From Fuerstiella sp. (lineage in GTDB: Bacteria > Planctomycetota > Planctomycetia > Planctomycetales > Planctomycetaceae): 64,000 nucleotides of DNA. The notes under the pieces are model-generated. The model saw only the letters and a program-made list of their open reading frames with translations. It searched no databases and was not told where the DNA came from. Position numbers and translations under genes: made by a program. The stretch is from contig JAQWOH010000059.1 of the NCBI GenBank assembly GCA_029245955.1, positions 1-64,000 on the forward strand. Reading direction: 5' to 3'. Positions 9,244-17,907 of the stretch are shown in pieces (positions within the stretch are counted from its first letter, which is position 1; every line of letters starts with the position of its first letter).

Positions 9244-10089
9244 TCAGGCCGCGCCACGCATCTGCGCTTCCGCTTCCGCCGCCCACGTCTTCGCATAGCT
9301 GCCAAAATCTCGAGCCAACGTATTCAGCTCGTCCCTGAACGAATTCAGTAACCATTGTTTTACGGCTGGCGGCGGCGCGTGCGCAGGTCCTTTAAAGATG
9401 TTACGCCTTGCGTTCTGCGTGAACATGGACAACTCCGATTGCACCCCAAGGAAACTGCAGACTCGACCAAGAAGTTGCTCGGGATTGAGTGCGATGTCCT
9501 CAAAGAACTCGATCAAAATCTGATCACGAGGAAAGCATGACAGCCAGTTCTGGATGTTTTCCGAATGACTGGAATACCGTCTCTGACGATCCTGATCGCA
9601 GAAATCAATAAACTCATCCGTAGTTATGGACTCAAATGGCCGACGTAGGTTGACCAGGAATGCAAGCATTGCGTGCGACCAGATGCGGTCAACGGGGTTG
9701 CGTAAAAACAAAAGTATCCTGGCGTCCGGCATGGCCCGTTTCACTGCCTCGATCTGAGACCGCGACATAGCGCAGTAGGATGGCGCAATCTCTCCACAGC
9801 ATCGGCCACGCCCCGGCTCGAACAGGGATTCATACCAGCGTTCGTTAGTGAATGGTGAAAAATAGTACTTAACGTTCCAGCTGACCGATGCTGCACGCCA
9901 CGACGATCTCAGGACGCCCTGCCCCATCCGCCAAAGTCTTTTCCGCCGAATCGGTCTGGCAGTACCGTCATAAAAATGAATCGACTTGGTCGGAGGAAGC
10001 CATATTTCCGGATGGCGCACCAGATTGTCATACAACCATGTTGTTCCTGCCTTGGGAGCACCAATACAAAGAAAGTCCGGATAGCTCAT
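9244..10089 (-). CDS. Sulfotransferase (PAPS-dependent)
   Basis: Second intact sulfotransferase of the cluster, about 281 residues from the ATG at 10089. PAPS-binding loops are CIGAPKAGTTWLYDNLVRHP near the N-terminus and RILLFLRNPVDRIWSHAML in the middle; FEDIALNPEQLL is the usual mid-C-terminal motif. A GTG at 10134 would add 15 residues with no homology signal, so I prefer the ATG, though neither has a strong ribosome-binding site. It lies just after the SGNH-hydrolase remnant and about 110 bases before the methyltransferase gene. Confidence 0.87.
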   Translation of the reverse strand: MSYPDFLCIGAPKAGTTWLYDNLVRHPEIWLPPTKSIHFYDGTARPIRRKRLWRMGQGVLRSSWRAASVSWNVKYYFSPFTNERWYESLFEPGRGRCCGEIAPSYCAMSRSQIEAVKRAMPDARILLFLRNPVDRIWSHAMLAFLVNLRRPFESITTDEFIDFCDQDRQRRYSSHSENIQNWLSCFPRDQILIEFFEDIALNPEQLLGRVCSFLGVQSELSMFTQNARRNIFKGPAHAPPPAVKQWLLNSFRDELNTLARDFGSYAKTWAAEAEAQMRGAA

Positions 10090-10105
10090 GATTGGGCATT
10101 CGGTA

Positions 10106-10960
10106 TCATTGAGCCAATTGATTCGCCCGCTCACGTATCGCCAACGAACGCGTCATATGAGAATGCTGCTGCCGCGTTGCAAGCAGTCCACTCTTAATGA
10201 TCGCTTCTGCGAATAACTGAGCTTTGACTCGTGTGCCTTTTGAATTCATGTGTACATCATCGTCGAACAGTCCACAATCAAAGGGAAACTGTTCGGCAAA
10301 CCTCGACAAGCAGAAGCGAGTTGTTTTCAGCACTGCTGCGCAATGCGTCATTATGGTGAAAACAACTGAGCAGCAGGCATCGTAGTTAACGCTTCGTTTG
10401 TGACTCACTGACTCCGTGTCGATCGTAGGTGTCGACAACACGACGGCAATTCCATCAGGTTTAGAGATTTCCGATCCTTGCGGAGATGTTCCACACAAAT
10501 GTGCCGGCGATAGTCGAGTAAACGTTTTCGTATCTGCGCGTACCGGGAGCGGCGGCAAAAATGAACATTGTCGGCCAGTTTGTTCAGGCCAAAACGATTA
10601 AGAATGGAACAGTCGCGGACTGGGCTCGGAATAAAGCCGATGGCGGCACATTCATTGTCTGAGTTTCCTCGTCCCTCCGCATACTTCGTTCCCCTGGGTA
10701 ACAAGTGCCCCTCTGAAGACCGACGTAACCCCCCGAAGACGCAGAACACGCCAATCGGGGTACATGTGCGAAGACTTCTAATTGAATGGCCAAAACGCAA
10801 CAAGACGAATCGGCAGATGTTGCCTGATCGTCGCTGAGCCCCGAAAAAGCAATCGTCAAGTGGCTCTGTGCTCGATGGCAGCTGCGAAACACTCGAAGAA
10901 TTGCCCGAATGCACCTCCTTCGTGTGCCAACGGATGAACCACGGAAATGACGGAACGGGC
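10106..10960 (-). pseudogene. Decayed SGNH/GDSL-hydrolase gene, multiple frameshifts
   Basis: Pieces of one SGNH hydrolase appear in order but in different minus-strand frames. A VFCVFGG-like block I strand lies near 10740. An LLDYRRHICVEHLRKD helix lies near 10500 and continues as DGIAVVLSTPTIDTE (about 10415-10460) in a second frame. NDALRSSAENNSLLLVEV (about 10290-10350) is in a third frame. The catalytic-type tail LFDDDVHMNSKGTRVKAQLF (about 10210-10270) returns to the second frame. Intact homologues act as O-acetyl esterases or transferases on polysaccharides. At least two or three indels are required, so I call it a pseudogene; an indel-rich assembly is the alternative. Confidence 0.62.
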
Positions 10961-10964
10961 AACG

Positions 10965-12071
10965 CTACGCAGCGAATGACACTGAGTCCCCAATCCCGCC
11001 CAATACGCGTCCAGCCCGATGGTCCCACGTATACAACAGCCTCAGCATTTCCTTCGCCTGCTGCCCGAGCGAGGCTCGAATCTCAGGATGGCGCAGCTGC
11101 TGCAGAGCATCTACCCAGGCCAGAATGTCATCGGCCTGTACAAGAAGTGCCGTCTTTCCATGCGTGAGGACCTCGCGAAGCACCGGTAAGTCGGACGCAA
11201 TAATCGGTTTGCCAGACGCCATATACTCGAAGATTTTCAAAGGTGACATCCACGCCACCGTTGGTACAGCCACTTGGTAAGGCGCCAGCAATACATCCAT
11301 AGAATCCTGCCATGTGCCAATCTGACTGGGTGGCAGAAACCCATGAAATGTCAGATTCACGCAGTCTGACGCGTGTCTTCGGCATTCACCCACCTCCTCT
11401 GTGCTACCGCCACAAATATGAAAATCGATGCGTGACATGCGCCGGGCCAAGGCCGCAATCACATCAATTCCGCGACCTGAATAAAGGCTGCCGGAATAGC
11501 CAACCTGCAGACGGCCATTGTGCGTACTGGCCCGAAATCGGTCCGGTTGAGACGGTGGCGGCGGCGCGGCGTCATGTGCCACAATGGTCATTTCCGCTGA
11601 CAGATGAGTGTATCGACTCACATACACCTGCCTCAGCGCTTCCGAAATGAACACCACTCTTGCCAGATTACGTCGCCTGAACAATATCTGTTCGACAGCA
11701 TTCCCGGTTCGTGATGCTGGTTGATGAGCTTCGTAGATAAAGGGAGTATCTCCGCGGGCCGCCAAAGCCAGCGATGGAAGATGCCGGCCGTAAATCAGGT
11801 CGAATGGCTCGCGCTGCAGCATTTCCTTTCTTGTCGCGCGGGCGTATCTCCATTCACGGATCCAGGGAGTTCCGAATGCCGGACTCTTCACGATGTCGAA
11901 GACGTGGTCGACACCATGGTACTCATAGTCATCTCTGTCGTCTGTTCCGGGACGGGAAAAAAGAGTGACGTCATGCCCGGCGCCGGCAAAGGCCCTGCAC
12001 ATCTGCATCACCTGAATGCTGTTCGCTTTGCGCGATGGTATTGTCGAGTCGGAAAGGTAGGCTATGCGCAT
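10965..12071 (-). CDS. Glycosyltransferase, GT-B fold (family 4-like)
   Basis: A 368-residue retaining-type glycosyltransferase that would add a sugar from a nucleotide donor to the growing repeat unit. The start MRIAYLSDSTIPSRKANSIQ is the usual N-terminal loop. The C-terminal donor-binding half shows LQVGYSGSLYSGRGIDV, FHGFLPPSQI, and SPLKIFEYMASGKPIIASDLPVLREVL with the conserved acidic EX7E region. Its first 100 bases overlap the end of the AsnB-like gene in another frame, which suggests a deletion or very tight packing. Donor and acceptor are unknown. Confidence 0.88.
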   Translation of the reverse strand: MRIAYLSDSTIPSRKANSIQVMQMCRAFAGAGHDVTLFSRPGTDDRDDYEYHGVDHVFDIVKSPAFGTPWIREWRYARATRKEMLQREPFDLIYGRHLPSLALAARGDTPFIYEAHQPASRTGNAVEQILFRRRNLARVVFISEALRQVYVSRYTHLSAEMTIVAHDAAPPPPSQPDRFRASTHNGRLQVGYSGSLYSGRGIDVIAALARRMSRIDFHICGGSTEEVGECRRHASDCVNLTFHGFLPPSQIGTWQDSMDVLLAPYQVAVPTVAWMSPLKIFEYMASGKPIIASDLPVLREVLTHGKTALLVQADDILAWVDALQQLRHPEIRASLGQQAKEMLRLLYTWDHRAGRVLGGIGDSVSFAA

Positions 12072-13797
12072 CGAATTGAACGCCGTAATTCCGGGCGAGG
12101 ATCACTTCTCTCAGACAACCGCCGTATGCAGATGCATACGATGGCGGCGTGGAAAAACCTTTCTTGGGACGGCTCAGAATACTTGAGGGAAGAATTCGCC
12201 GATAGGCGTGTTTAAGGACGCCCTTGAGCCGATTTCCGTCGTAGCGGACGTGTTCCGGCAACGAAAACGCGAATTCGATCAAACGGCGGCTCAGAAACGG
12301 CACGCGCACTTCCAGCGAATGCGCCATACTGGCTCGATCCACTTTTGTAAGAATGTCGTCCGGCAGATACGTATGAAAATCAAGGTATTGCAGGCGTGTC
12401 AGCACAGGCAGATCCAGTCTCCAGTGTTGCCGATAGTACCAGCAGTCGTCATAGTCATCATCAATCTGAAGCAGACGGGCGTAGTCCTGTTTTCTGGCCT
12501 TCGTCAGACCTCCCATCAGCCGAACGTACAGAGACAATGGATCTGTCGTCGCCATCGCAGCGGCACCAACGACCTTTCTTCGCAAAGTGCCGACCGGAAG
12601 CATGCCATGTGCCCGGTCCAGCCAGTTGGACGGCCCCGGCAGACTGGTGGCCCCCATGCGCAACAGTCTGGCATAGCGGTGATACCACTTGTAACCACCA
12701 AACAGCTCGTCGCCTCCGTCACCGGAAAGCGCCACGGTGACTGACTTTCGAGCAAGACAGCACACATGTCGTGTGGGAAACGCCGAAGTGTCTGCGAACG
12801 GTTCGTCGTACAATGATTTCAGTTGCGAAAGTTGCTCGTCAGCGTCCGCCTGATGGAAGGTCGTTTCACAGTGGTCTGTTGCAAATTGTTCGGCGATGTC
12901 TCGTGCGAATTCCGTCTCAGAATGCGCCGCGTCATCGAACCCCACCGAAAATGTCTTCAGCCTGTCGACATGATCGGCGGCCGTCGCCACCACGATGCTG
13001 GAATCCATGCCACCGCTCAGGAAGGAGCCGACCGGAACATCGGCCACCAGCTGTTCACTCACCGACTGCTGAATGAGATCCGAGAGTTCCGCCGTCACGT
13101 CGGCAGTTCGCATAACCGAACGATGCGCGGTCGGTAGTTCCCAATAGCGAAACTGCTGGATGACCGACTGCTGCCCGACATCGAACCTCAGGCAGGTGGC
13201 GGGAGGCAGCTTATGGACATTCCGATACAGCGATTTGGGCGCCGGAATGTAGCCGTACGTCAGAAAATCGTAGAGTGCAGTGTTGTCGATACGCAGCGAG
13301 AGGTCGTCTGACAGCTGCTCGATTGCTTTCAGTTCAGAAGCAAAACCGAAGCTGGTGCCGTCCCACAGGTAATACAGAGGCTTGATACCAGCGCGGTCTC
13401 GGTAGAGTAATATCTGATCACAGCGGCGATCGTAAATTGCGATCGCAAACATCCCGTCCATGCGGTCAACGAATCCCGGTCCCCATTCCAGATAGGCGTT
13501 CAGCACAACTTCTGTGTCACTGCCCGTCCTGAACGCATGACCACGCTGCTCAAGTTGCCTCTTGAGCAGCTGGTATCCGTAGATCTCGCCGTTAAATACA
13601 AGGCACACATCACCACCGGGCGACGACATCGGCTGATCTGCTGCACGTGTGGGATCAATTACGGCAAGTCTTGCAAAACCAAACGTCACTGGTCCAAGGT
13701 GTACAATCTGCTGAGCATCGGGACCACGATGAGTCAGCGAATTAGCAGCAAGGTCGTATCGCCATTCCGGGTTATTTCCGCCAACCAACCCACACAT
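11971..13797 (-). CDS. AsnB-like glutamine amidotransferase with a shortened or altered C-terminus
   Basis: Asparagine synthetase-type enzyme of 608 residues. Cys2 in MCGLVGG starts the Ntn glutaminase domain, which has FNGEIYGYQLLK and SDTEVVLNAY; the synthetase domain has the pyrophosphatase loop VGSFLSGGMDSSIV and SGDGGDELFGGY. Members in polysaccharide clusters amidate uronic acids or sugars, which I infer here. After about residue 570 (KKGFSTPP) the usual C-terminal helices are not recognisable, and the frame runs 101 bases into the next glycosyltransferase. A 3' deletion joining the two genes is likely; the core active sites are intact. Confidence 0.85.
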   Translation of the reverse strand: MCGLVGGNNPEWRYDLAANSLTHRGPDAQQIVHLGPVTFGFARLAVIDPTRAADQPMSSPGGDVCLVFNGEIYGYQLLKRQLEQRGHAFRTGSDTEVVLNAYLEWGPGFVDRMDGMFAIAIYDRRCDQILLYRDRAGIKPLYYLWDGTSFGFASELKAIEQLSDDLSLRIDNTALYDFLTYGYIPAPKSLYRNVHKLPPATCLRFDVGQQSVIQQFRYWELPTAHRSVMRTADVTAELSDLIQQSVSEQLVADVPVGSFLSGGMDSSIVVATAADHVDRLKTFSVGFDDAAHSETEFARDIAEQFATDHCETTFHQADADEQLSQLKSLYDEPFADTSAFPTRHVCCLARKSVTVALSGDGGDELFGGYKWYHRYARLLRMGATSLPGPSNWLDRAHGMLPVGTLRRKVVGAAAMATTDPLSLYVRLMGGLTKARKQDYARLLQIDDDYDDCWYYRQHWRLDLPVLTRLQYLDFHTYLPDDILTKVDRASMAHSLEVRVPFLSRRLIEFAFSLPEHVRYDGNRLKGVLKHAYRRILPSSILSRPKKGFSTPPSYASAYGGCLREVILARNYGVQFDAHSLPFRLDNTIAQSEQHSGDADVQGLCRRRA

Positions 13798-13798
13798 T

Positions 13799-14602
13799 TC
13801 ACGGACTCTTCCAATTCAAATCTTCAGCGGACACTTCCAACCCACTCACGTTTCGACTCGTATCCAAGCCGCACCAGTGTTTCGCCGCTGTAACCATCGA
13901 GAACTCTGGCGGCCGCACGATCAAAGTGGTTTCGCCAGTCTCCGGAATACCTTTGCGGATATAACTGGCCGGTGCTGCAACGCCGGCCCTTCGACCGGTT
14001 TCTGCCTCAAAAGACTGCTGCGAAACAACCTGTTCCAATCGATGTCTATCATATTGATGGTCTGAAAACCTGCAGAACACAGGAAAAAGGGCTGCCAGCG
14101 GGTCAGTCAGCAAATCTTCGTACCGGACAACCTGAAGGTCATCTGCTAAAGCCCGTGTCACATGGTCTGTATAGGAAATTGCCCCACACCGCCCTAACTG
14201 CAAGTATTCAATAAGAGGTGGCAGATTCTCCGTGATGTTCTCAGGAGTCATAATGACCCTCGTGGTTGTTTCAACATCTCGCCTCAGATGACCGCCGTGT
14301 CACAGTACGTGCCAGTAATACGAAACAACAACATCCCGAGGATCTCGCACAATGTAAACTGTTCTGTTGCGAACGTGAGCCCCTTTCAGGAACCGGTGCG
14401 TCTTAATGACACATGGAGAAAATGCAGGCAAACGCCGGCGTTTCAGTTGGAGTTTTGGAATTCCAAGGTAGTCGACCAGAATTCGACTGAACCAGCCGAT
14501 CCCGGATTTAGGGAAACCAACGACGTAGTAGTAGTGCAGCTACCGCTGCCGCAACACGCTGTAGACAATCGTAGACCAGTAGATAAGCTGTTTGCGATTC
14601 AT
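13799..14602 (-). pseudogene. Sulfotransferase broken by two in-frame stop codons (TAG, TGA)
   Basis: One minus-strand frame from the ATG at 14602 (which overlaps the previous gene's stop as ATGA) to the TGA at 13799 encodes a complete sulfotransferase, except for a TAG at 14540-14542 (codon 21) and a TGA at 14300-14302. The 5'-PAPS loop VGFPKSGIGWFSRIL comes after the TAG and the 3'-site VYIVRDPRDVVVSYYWHVL just before the TGA. The second half VVRYEDLLTDPLAALFPVF and the C-terminal SYIRKGIPETG follow the TGA. Only the 13799-14251 part has its own ATG. The TGA could come from CGA by one C-to-T change. Reading frame is otherwise kept, so decay looks recent. Confidence 0.72.
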
Positions 14603-15414
14603 GCTGCACTTGCCGGACTGTTCCGGTACTCATCATCATTCAGGAACTGCCCGAGCCCCGCGCGACGAACAGCCGTTACAACTTCATCATAGTTCGAAAC
14701 TACTTGCGACAGGTCCGGAGGACTGCGTTTGGCATGAGTTGTCGAGACAGACTGAATTTCACAATCAAGATATCGAAACACCCGATCGCAGGTGCGCTGA
14801 TGGGATTCTGCCCAAAGCAGATCGTGCTCGTAGTTGAGCGACAGATGAGGTACGTTCTTCAACAATTCAGTTTCAGCCCTTCGCCCCGAGATTCGCAGAC
14901 AAACACTGTCCACAAGTTGATTGCTGTCAATATGAAAAGACTGCCCCTGCAGCGGATTTTCTGTAGTTTCAACGTGTCGCCCACGCGCATGGGCAATCTC
15001 GCGAGAAATAGCTGACCGCAGCGCGTTGGTCCGGTCGAGATGGACGATGCAACCGCCATCTCTGATGACTTTCCTGAGGAAGGCAGCCGGTTCAAGTCTC
15101 TGAAGTTTTAGCTTTCTTACAGAAACCTTGAAGCCGTAACAATCGCACCTGGAACGCATGCGACAGCCACGAAGGTACAGCCGCGGTGCAAGCATCTGCG
15201 GAACGGCATGCGGATTCAGGATTTCGCCATCTACGCTAAAATCAGTGTGTGAGTTCAGCAGGTCGATCAGTAGATTGCTTCCCCGGCGTCCACCGGACAA
15301 CAATACGAAAAATCGATGATGTCGCGGTCGTTTGCAAATCATTCCGGATGCGTAGCCGCGGGCCGCTCTGACTTGCTTCCTGACGACCGATGGAATGCGC
15401 TGTCGAACGTTCAT
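14599..15414 (-). CDS. Sulfotransferase, Stf0/GlcNAc-6-type-like
   Basis: A 271-residue protein with an N-terminal P-loop-like PAPS site FFVLLSGGRRGSNLLIDLLNSH (about 35-56) and FSVDGEIL, the pattern of Stf0-like and planctomycete polysaccharide sulfotransferases. VHLDRTNALRSAISREIA is the probable 3'-phosphate site (Arg and Ser). NYEHDLLWAESHQRTCDRVFRYL matches the later helix. The termination codon overlaps the ATG of the broken sulfotransferase gene as ATGA, so the two were coupled. Acceptor unknown; the family is fairly sure. Confidence 0.8.
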   Translation of the reverse strand: MNVRQRIPSVVRKQVRAARGYASGMICKRPRHHRFFVLLSGGRRGSNLLIDLLNSHTDFSVDGEILNPHAVPQMLAPRLYLRGCRMRSRCDCYGFKVSVRKLKLQRLEPAAFLRKVIRDGGCIVHLDRTNALRSAISREIAHARGRHVETTENPLQGQSFHIDSNQLVDSVCLRISGRRAETELLKNVPHLSLNYEHDLLWAESHQRTCDRVFRYLDCEIQSVSTTHAKRSPPDLSQVVSNYDEVVTAVRRAGLGQFLNDDEYRNSPASAA

Positions 15415-15549
15415 ATCACATACTCGGTAAGCTGCCGGTCATCAGGTGTATCTCGTGATCACAGCAGCACCTGCCTGAAGGTGAACAAACTGAAACTTTT
15501 CGCACTTGTTAACGAATGGTTTTTGGTCAACTCTTTGCAAATCGCTCCA

Positions 15550-16752
15550 TTAAGCGGCTCGCCGACGTGCTGCCTGATGCACTTCATTCAGGAGAGTTTC
15601 CCAGCGCGGAATGGTGGCCTCAAGCCCAAATCTCCGACGAACATCCTGCTGCGCCTGAATCGACATATCGGCTCTGAGTTCGTCATTGCTCAATAAACGA
15701 ATAATGGCCCTGGCCACGGCATCGGGATTGCCACGGTCCGTCAGCAGTCCTGTCTTTTCGTGCTGAATAATCTCCCCCGGACCAAAAGAACTTCGTGTGG
15801 AAACGACGGGAACTCCCAGCGCCTGAGCCTCCAGCACATTGTTCGGCAGCCCCTCATAATCGCTCGTCGCTACCGCCAGTGTCGCGGATTTCAGCAACGG
15901 AAAAATGTTCTCTCGAAACCCGATCGTGCGAACATACGGTCTGAGATCATACTTTTCGACCAGTCGCTCAATCTTTCCTCGCAAAGGACCATCGCCGCAA
16001 ATCCAAAGTTTGGCCTGTGAATGCTGTCGAACGATGCGAAAAGCCTCCAGCAGTACGTCCGGACGTTTATGGGCCTTCAGCCGCGCCGAATAGAATATAT
16101 TGGGAACATCAGTGTCGATGACTTCCGGCCATTCAGCGTGAGAAAGCCGTTCGATCCGGCCGATGTCGATGGGATTCAGCAATACCTGGGTACGACCACG
16201 TGCACAGGAAAATGTCTCTCGAAAACTCTCAGCAAGCCCGTGAGAGTTAGCGACAAACATGTCCGCCCCGGGATAGACGCGTTTGAGCCATTGCTTCCGA
16301 CATCGTCCTCTGATCGAGCGAAAAAGAAATCTTGGGTTATTACTGGTTCTGGCGATCCAGACAGGCTGTGACCTGCTGCAACGGAGCGCTTCTCCAACAA
16401 ACATTCCCAGATAGTCCATGATGCTGATGACGACATCCGGCTGGATGCGGTCGATCGCTTCGGCCAACCGGCGAACAGTGCGTCGCGCCGATAGCGGTCC
16501 CCGATGGCCCAAAGTTGAAACTTCAACATCGGCGGCCAGAGGGTAGGCAATTTCGTCACGAAACAGACACAATGAAGGCAGAAATCGTTCACGACTCAAG
16601 TGCTGCAACAATGTACTGGCGAAGCGTTCTGCCCCTCCTCCGCTCAGCGTACCGCTGACCAGAAGCACCCGTAGGCGCGGTCCACCGGACAAAGATCTCA
16701 TGGCCGACACGCCCAGCGAGTGTGCACCAACGGTGGAATCAGATGGATGCAC
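15550..16752 (-). CDS. Glycosyltransferase family 4 (GT-B)
   Basis: A 400-residue GT4 enzyme for assembly of the polysaccharide repeat. After a non-conserved leader of about 26 residues it has LRVLLVSGTLSGGGAERFA, the N-terminal acceptor-side signature. The C-terminal domain has NIFYSARLKAHKRPDVLLEAF, WICGDGPLRGKIERL, VRTIGFRENIFPLLKSA and the EX7E-type EGLPNNVLEAQALGVPVVS. The initiation codon may be the internal ATG at residue 18 (MRSLSGGP). It lies about 135 bases before the sulfotransferase and about 220 bases after the sugar transferase. Confidence 0.9.
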   Translation of the reverse strand: MHPSDSTVGAHSLGVSAMRSLSGGPRLRVLLVSGTLSGGGAERFASTLLQHLSRERFLPSLCLFRDEIAYPLAADVEVSTLGHRGPLSARRTVRRLAEAIDRIQPDVVISIMDYLGMFVGEALRCSRSQPVWIARTSNNPRFLFRSIRGRCRKQWLKRVYPGADMFVANSHGLAESFRETFSCARGRTQVLLNPIDIGRIERLSHAEWPEVIDTDVPNIFYSARLKAHKRPDVLLEAFRIVRQHSQAKLWICGDGPLRGKIERLVEKYDLRPYVRTIGFRENIFPLLKSATLAVATSDYEGLPNNVLEAQALGVPVVSTRSSFGPGEIIQHEKTGLLTDRGNPDAVARAIIRLLSNDELRADMSIQAQQDVRRRFGLEATIPRWETLLNEVHQAARRRAA

Positions 16753-16971
16753 AGTTGGAGATCTTCGTGAAATTGGAGGTGTTGCTGCGATTTCCTAGCT
16801 CGATATTTATCAGAATGTGTTTTTTTTTGTCAATGGAAGATTCGCCGCGCGATGACCACATTGACGAAAGCCAGAAATGGTCGAATGGCGCGACCCCGTG
16901 ACCATTCGATACCGGTGCATACCCTGACTCAGGGATTCTTGCACAGATTAACACTCAATGCCGCCTTGCAA

Positions 16972-17907
16972 CTACGCTGCAAGGTCGTCTCGGTCGACGG
17001 CTTCCGTCTGACCAGCGCGATTCTCATCAATCCCGATACTCACGGCCTCCGGATCGCCATCTGACAAATCAGTGAAGATGCGCAACTCGGGACGCAACTC
17101 CTGAGCCACCGTGGATTCCAAAGTTGTTGAAGGGAATGGTGACGAAACGACTTTGAACACTACGGCGAACGCAGTCTTTGCAATCAGCGAAAAATCAAGC
17201 CATTGAGACCAGAGGTTGATGTACTTCAGATCGCGTTCAACGCGACTTTGCACACAGTTCCACGCAAAGGCTCCTCTGTATTCGCGATACTGGGCGAGTC
17301 CGGTGATACCTGGCTTAGCAATCGAACGCAGTGGATAATCATCAACAACGCCCTCGAATTTCTTGCAGTCTTCAAAGTGATGTGGACGTGGCCCCACAAC
17401 GCTCATTGTCCCCAATAGTACATTCACAAACTGAGGGATTTCGTCGATTTTGGCGTTCCTCAGAAACTGACCAAGTGGAAAGATTCTACTTTCCAGATTT
17501 TCGTCAATGTCCGAAGCTCCATCAACCGGTACATGCATGGTACGAAATTTCCAAATCAGAAACTGGTGGTCACCGCGGCCGCATCGCACCTGCCGGTAAA
17601 ACAGAGGTCCAGACGACTGCATCCACTGAATCGTCTTCACAACGACACACAACATCGGCAACATGAAAATGACGATGGGCAGAGAAATAACGATGTCCAC
17701 AACGCGTTTGCAAAACTGACTCCACGGGTGAAGCAGAGGTGAACGTCCCGGTACCAATTCATCGTTGAATGCCGAAGGATTGACGTATCTCATGCTCTGG
17801 CCCGCCGTATCCAATGTGGTAGCAGCATATTCTGGATTAGAAATGCCACCAGTGGGTGTAGCTGCTGTTGAATTTTCGGCGGCGAAGTCATTGCTCCTGT
17901 TGTTCAC
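16972..17907 (-). CDS. Initiating sugar-1-phosphate transferase (bacterial sugar transferase, WcaJ/PssY-like)
   Basis: Transfers a sugar-1-phosphate from a nucleotide sugar to undecaprenyl phosphate, the first membrane step of polysaccharide synthesis. The 311-residue protein has one membrane helix (about 72-92, VVDIVISLPIVIFMLPML), then FLIWKFRTM, the catalytic DEIPQFVNVLLGTMSVVGPRP and PGITGLAQ. It lacks the large N-terminal multi-span domain of WcaJ, so it is a short PssY-type enzyme with a 65-residue polar N-terminus. Its start overlaps the polymerase gene by 20 bases. Confidence 0.93.
   Translation of the reverse strand: MNNRSNDFAAENSTAATPTGGISNPEYAATTLDTAGQSMRYVNPSAFNDELVPGRSPLLHPWSQFCKRVVDIVISLPIVIFMLPMLCVVVKTIQWMQSSGPLFYRQVRCGRGDHQFLIWKFRTMHVPVDGASDIDENLESRIFPLGQFLRNAKIDEIPQFVNVLLGTMSVVGPRPHHFEDCKKFEGVVDDYPLRSIAKPGITGLAQYREYRGAFAWNCVQSRVERDLKYINLWSQWLDFSLIAKTAFAVVFKVVSSPFPSTTLESTVAQELRPELRIFTDLSDGDPEAVSIGIDENRAGQTEAVDRDDLAA

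Noticed and set aside
10912..10920. AAGGAGGTG on the minus strand as a ribosome-binding site
   Set aside because: It is followed by the decayed SGNH region without an open frame; it may be a relic.
10405..11028. 207-codon minus-strand frame as an independent gene
   Set aside because: Only its middle matches SGNH-hydrolase pieces, which continue in other frames, so it is part of the remnant.
14300..14302. TGA in the broken sulfotransferase read as selenocysteine, given SelB in the window
   Set aside because: A second stop, TAG at 14540-14542, is also in frame, the position is not an active-site Cys in the family, and I see no SECIS-type hairpin.
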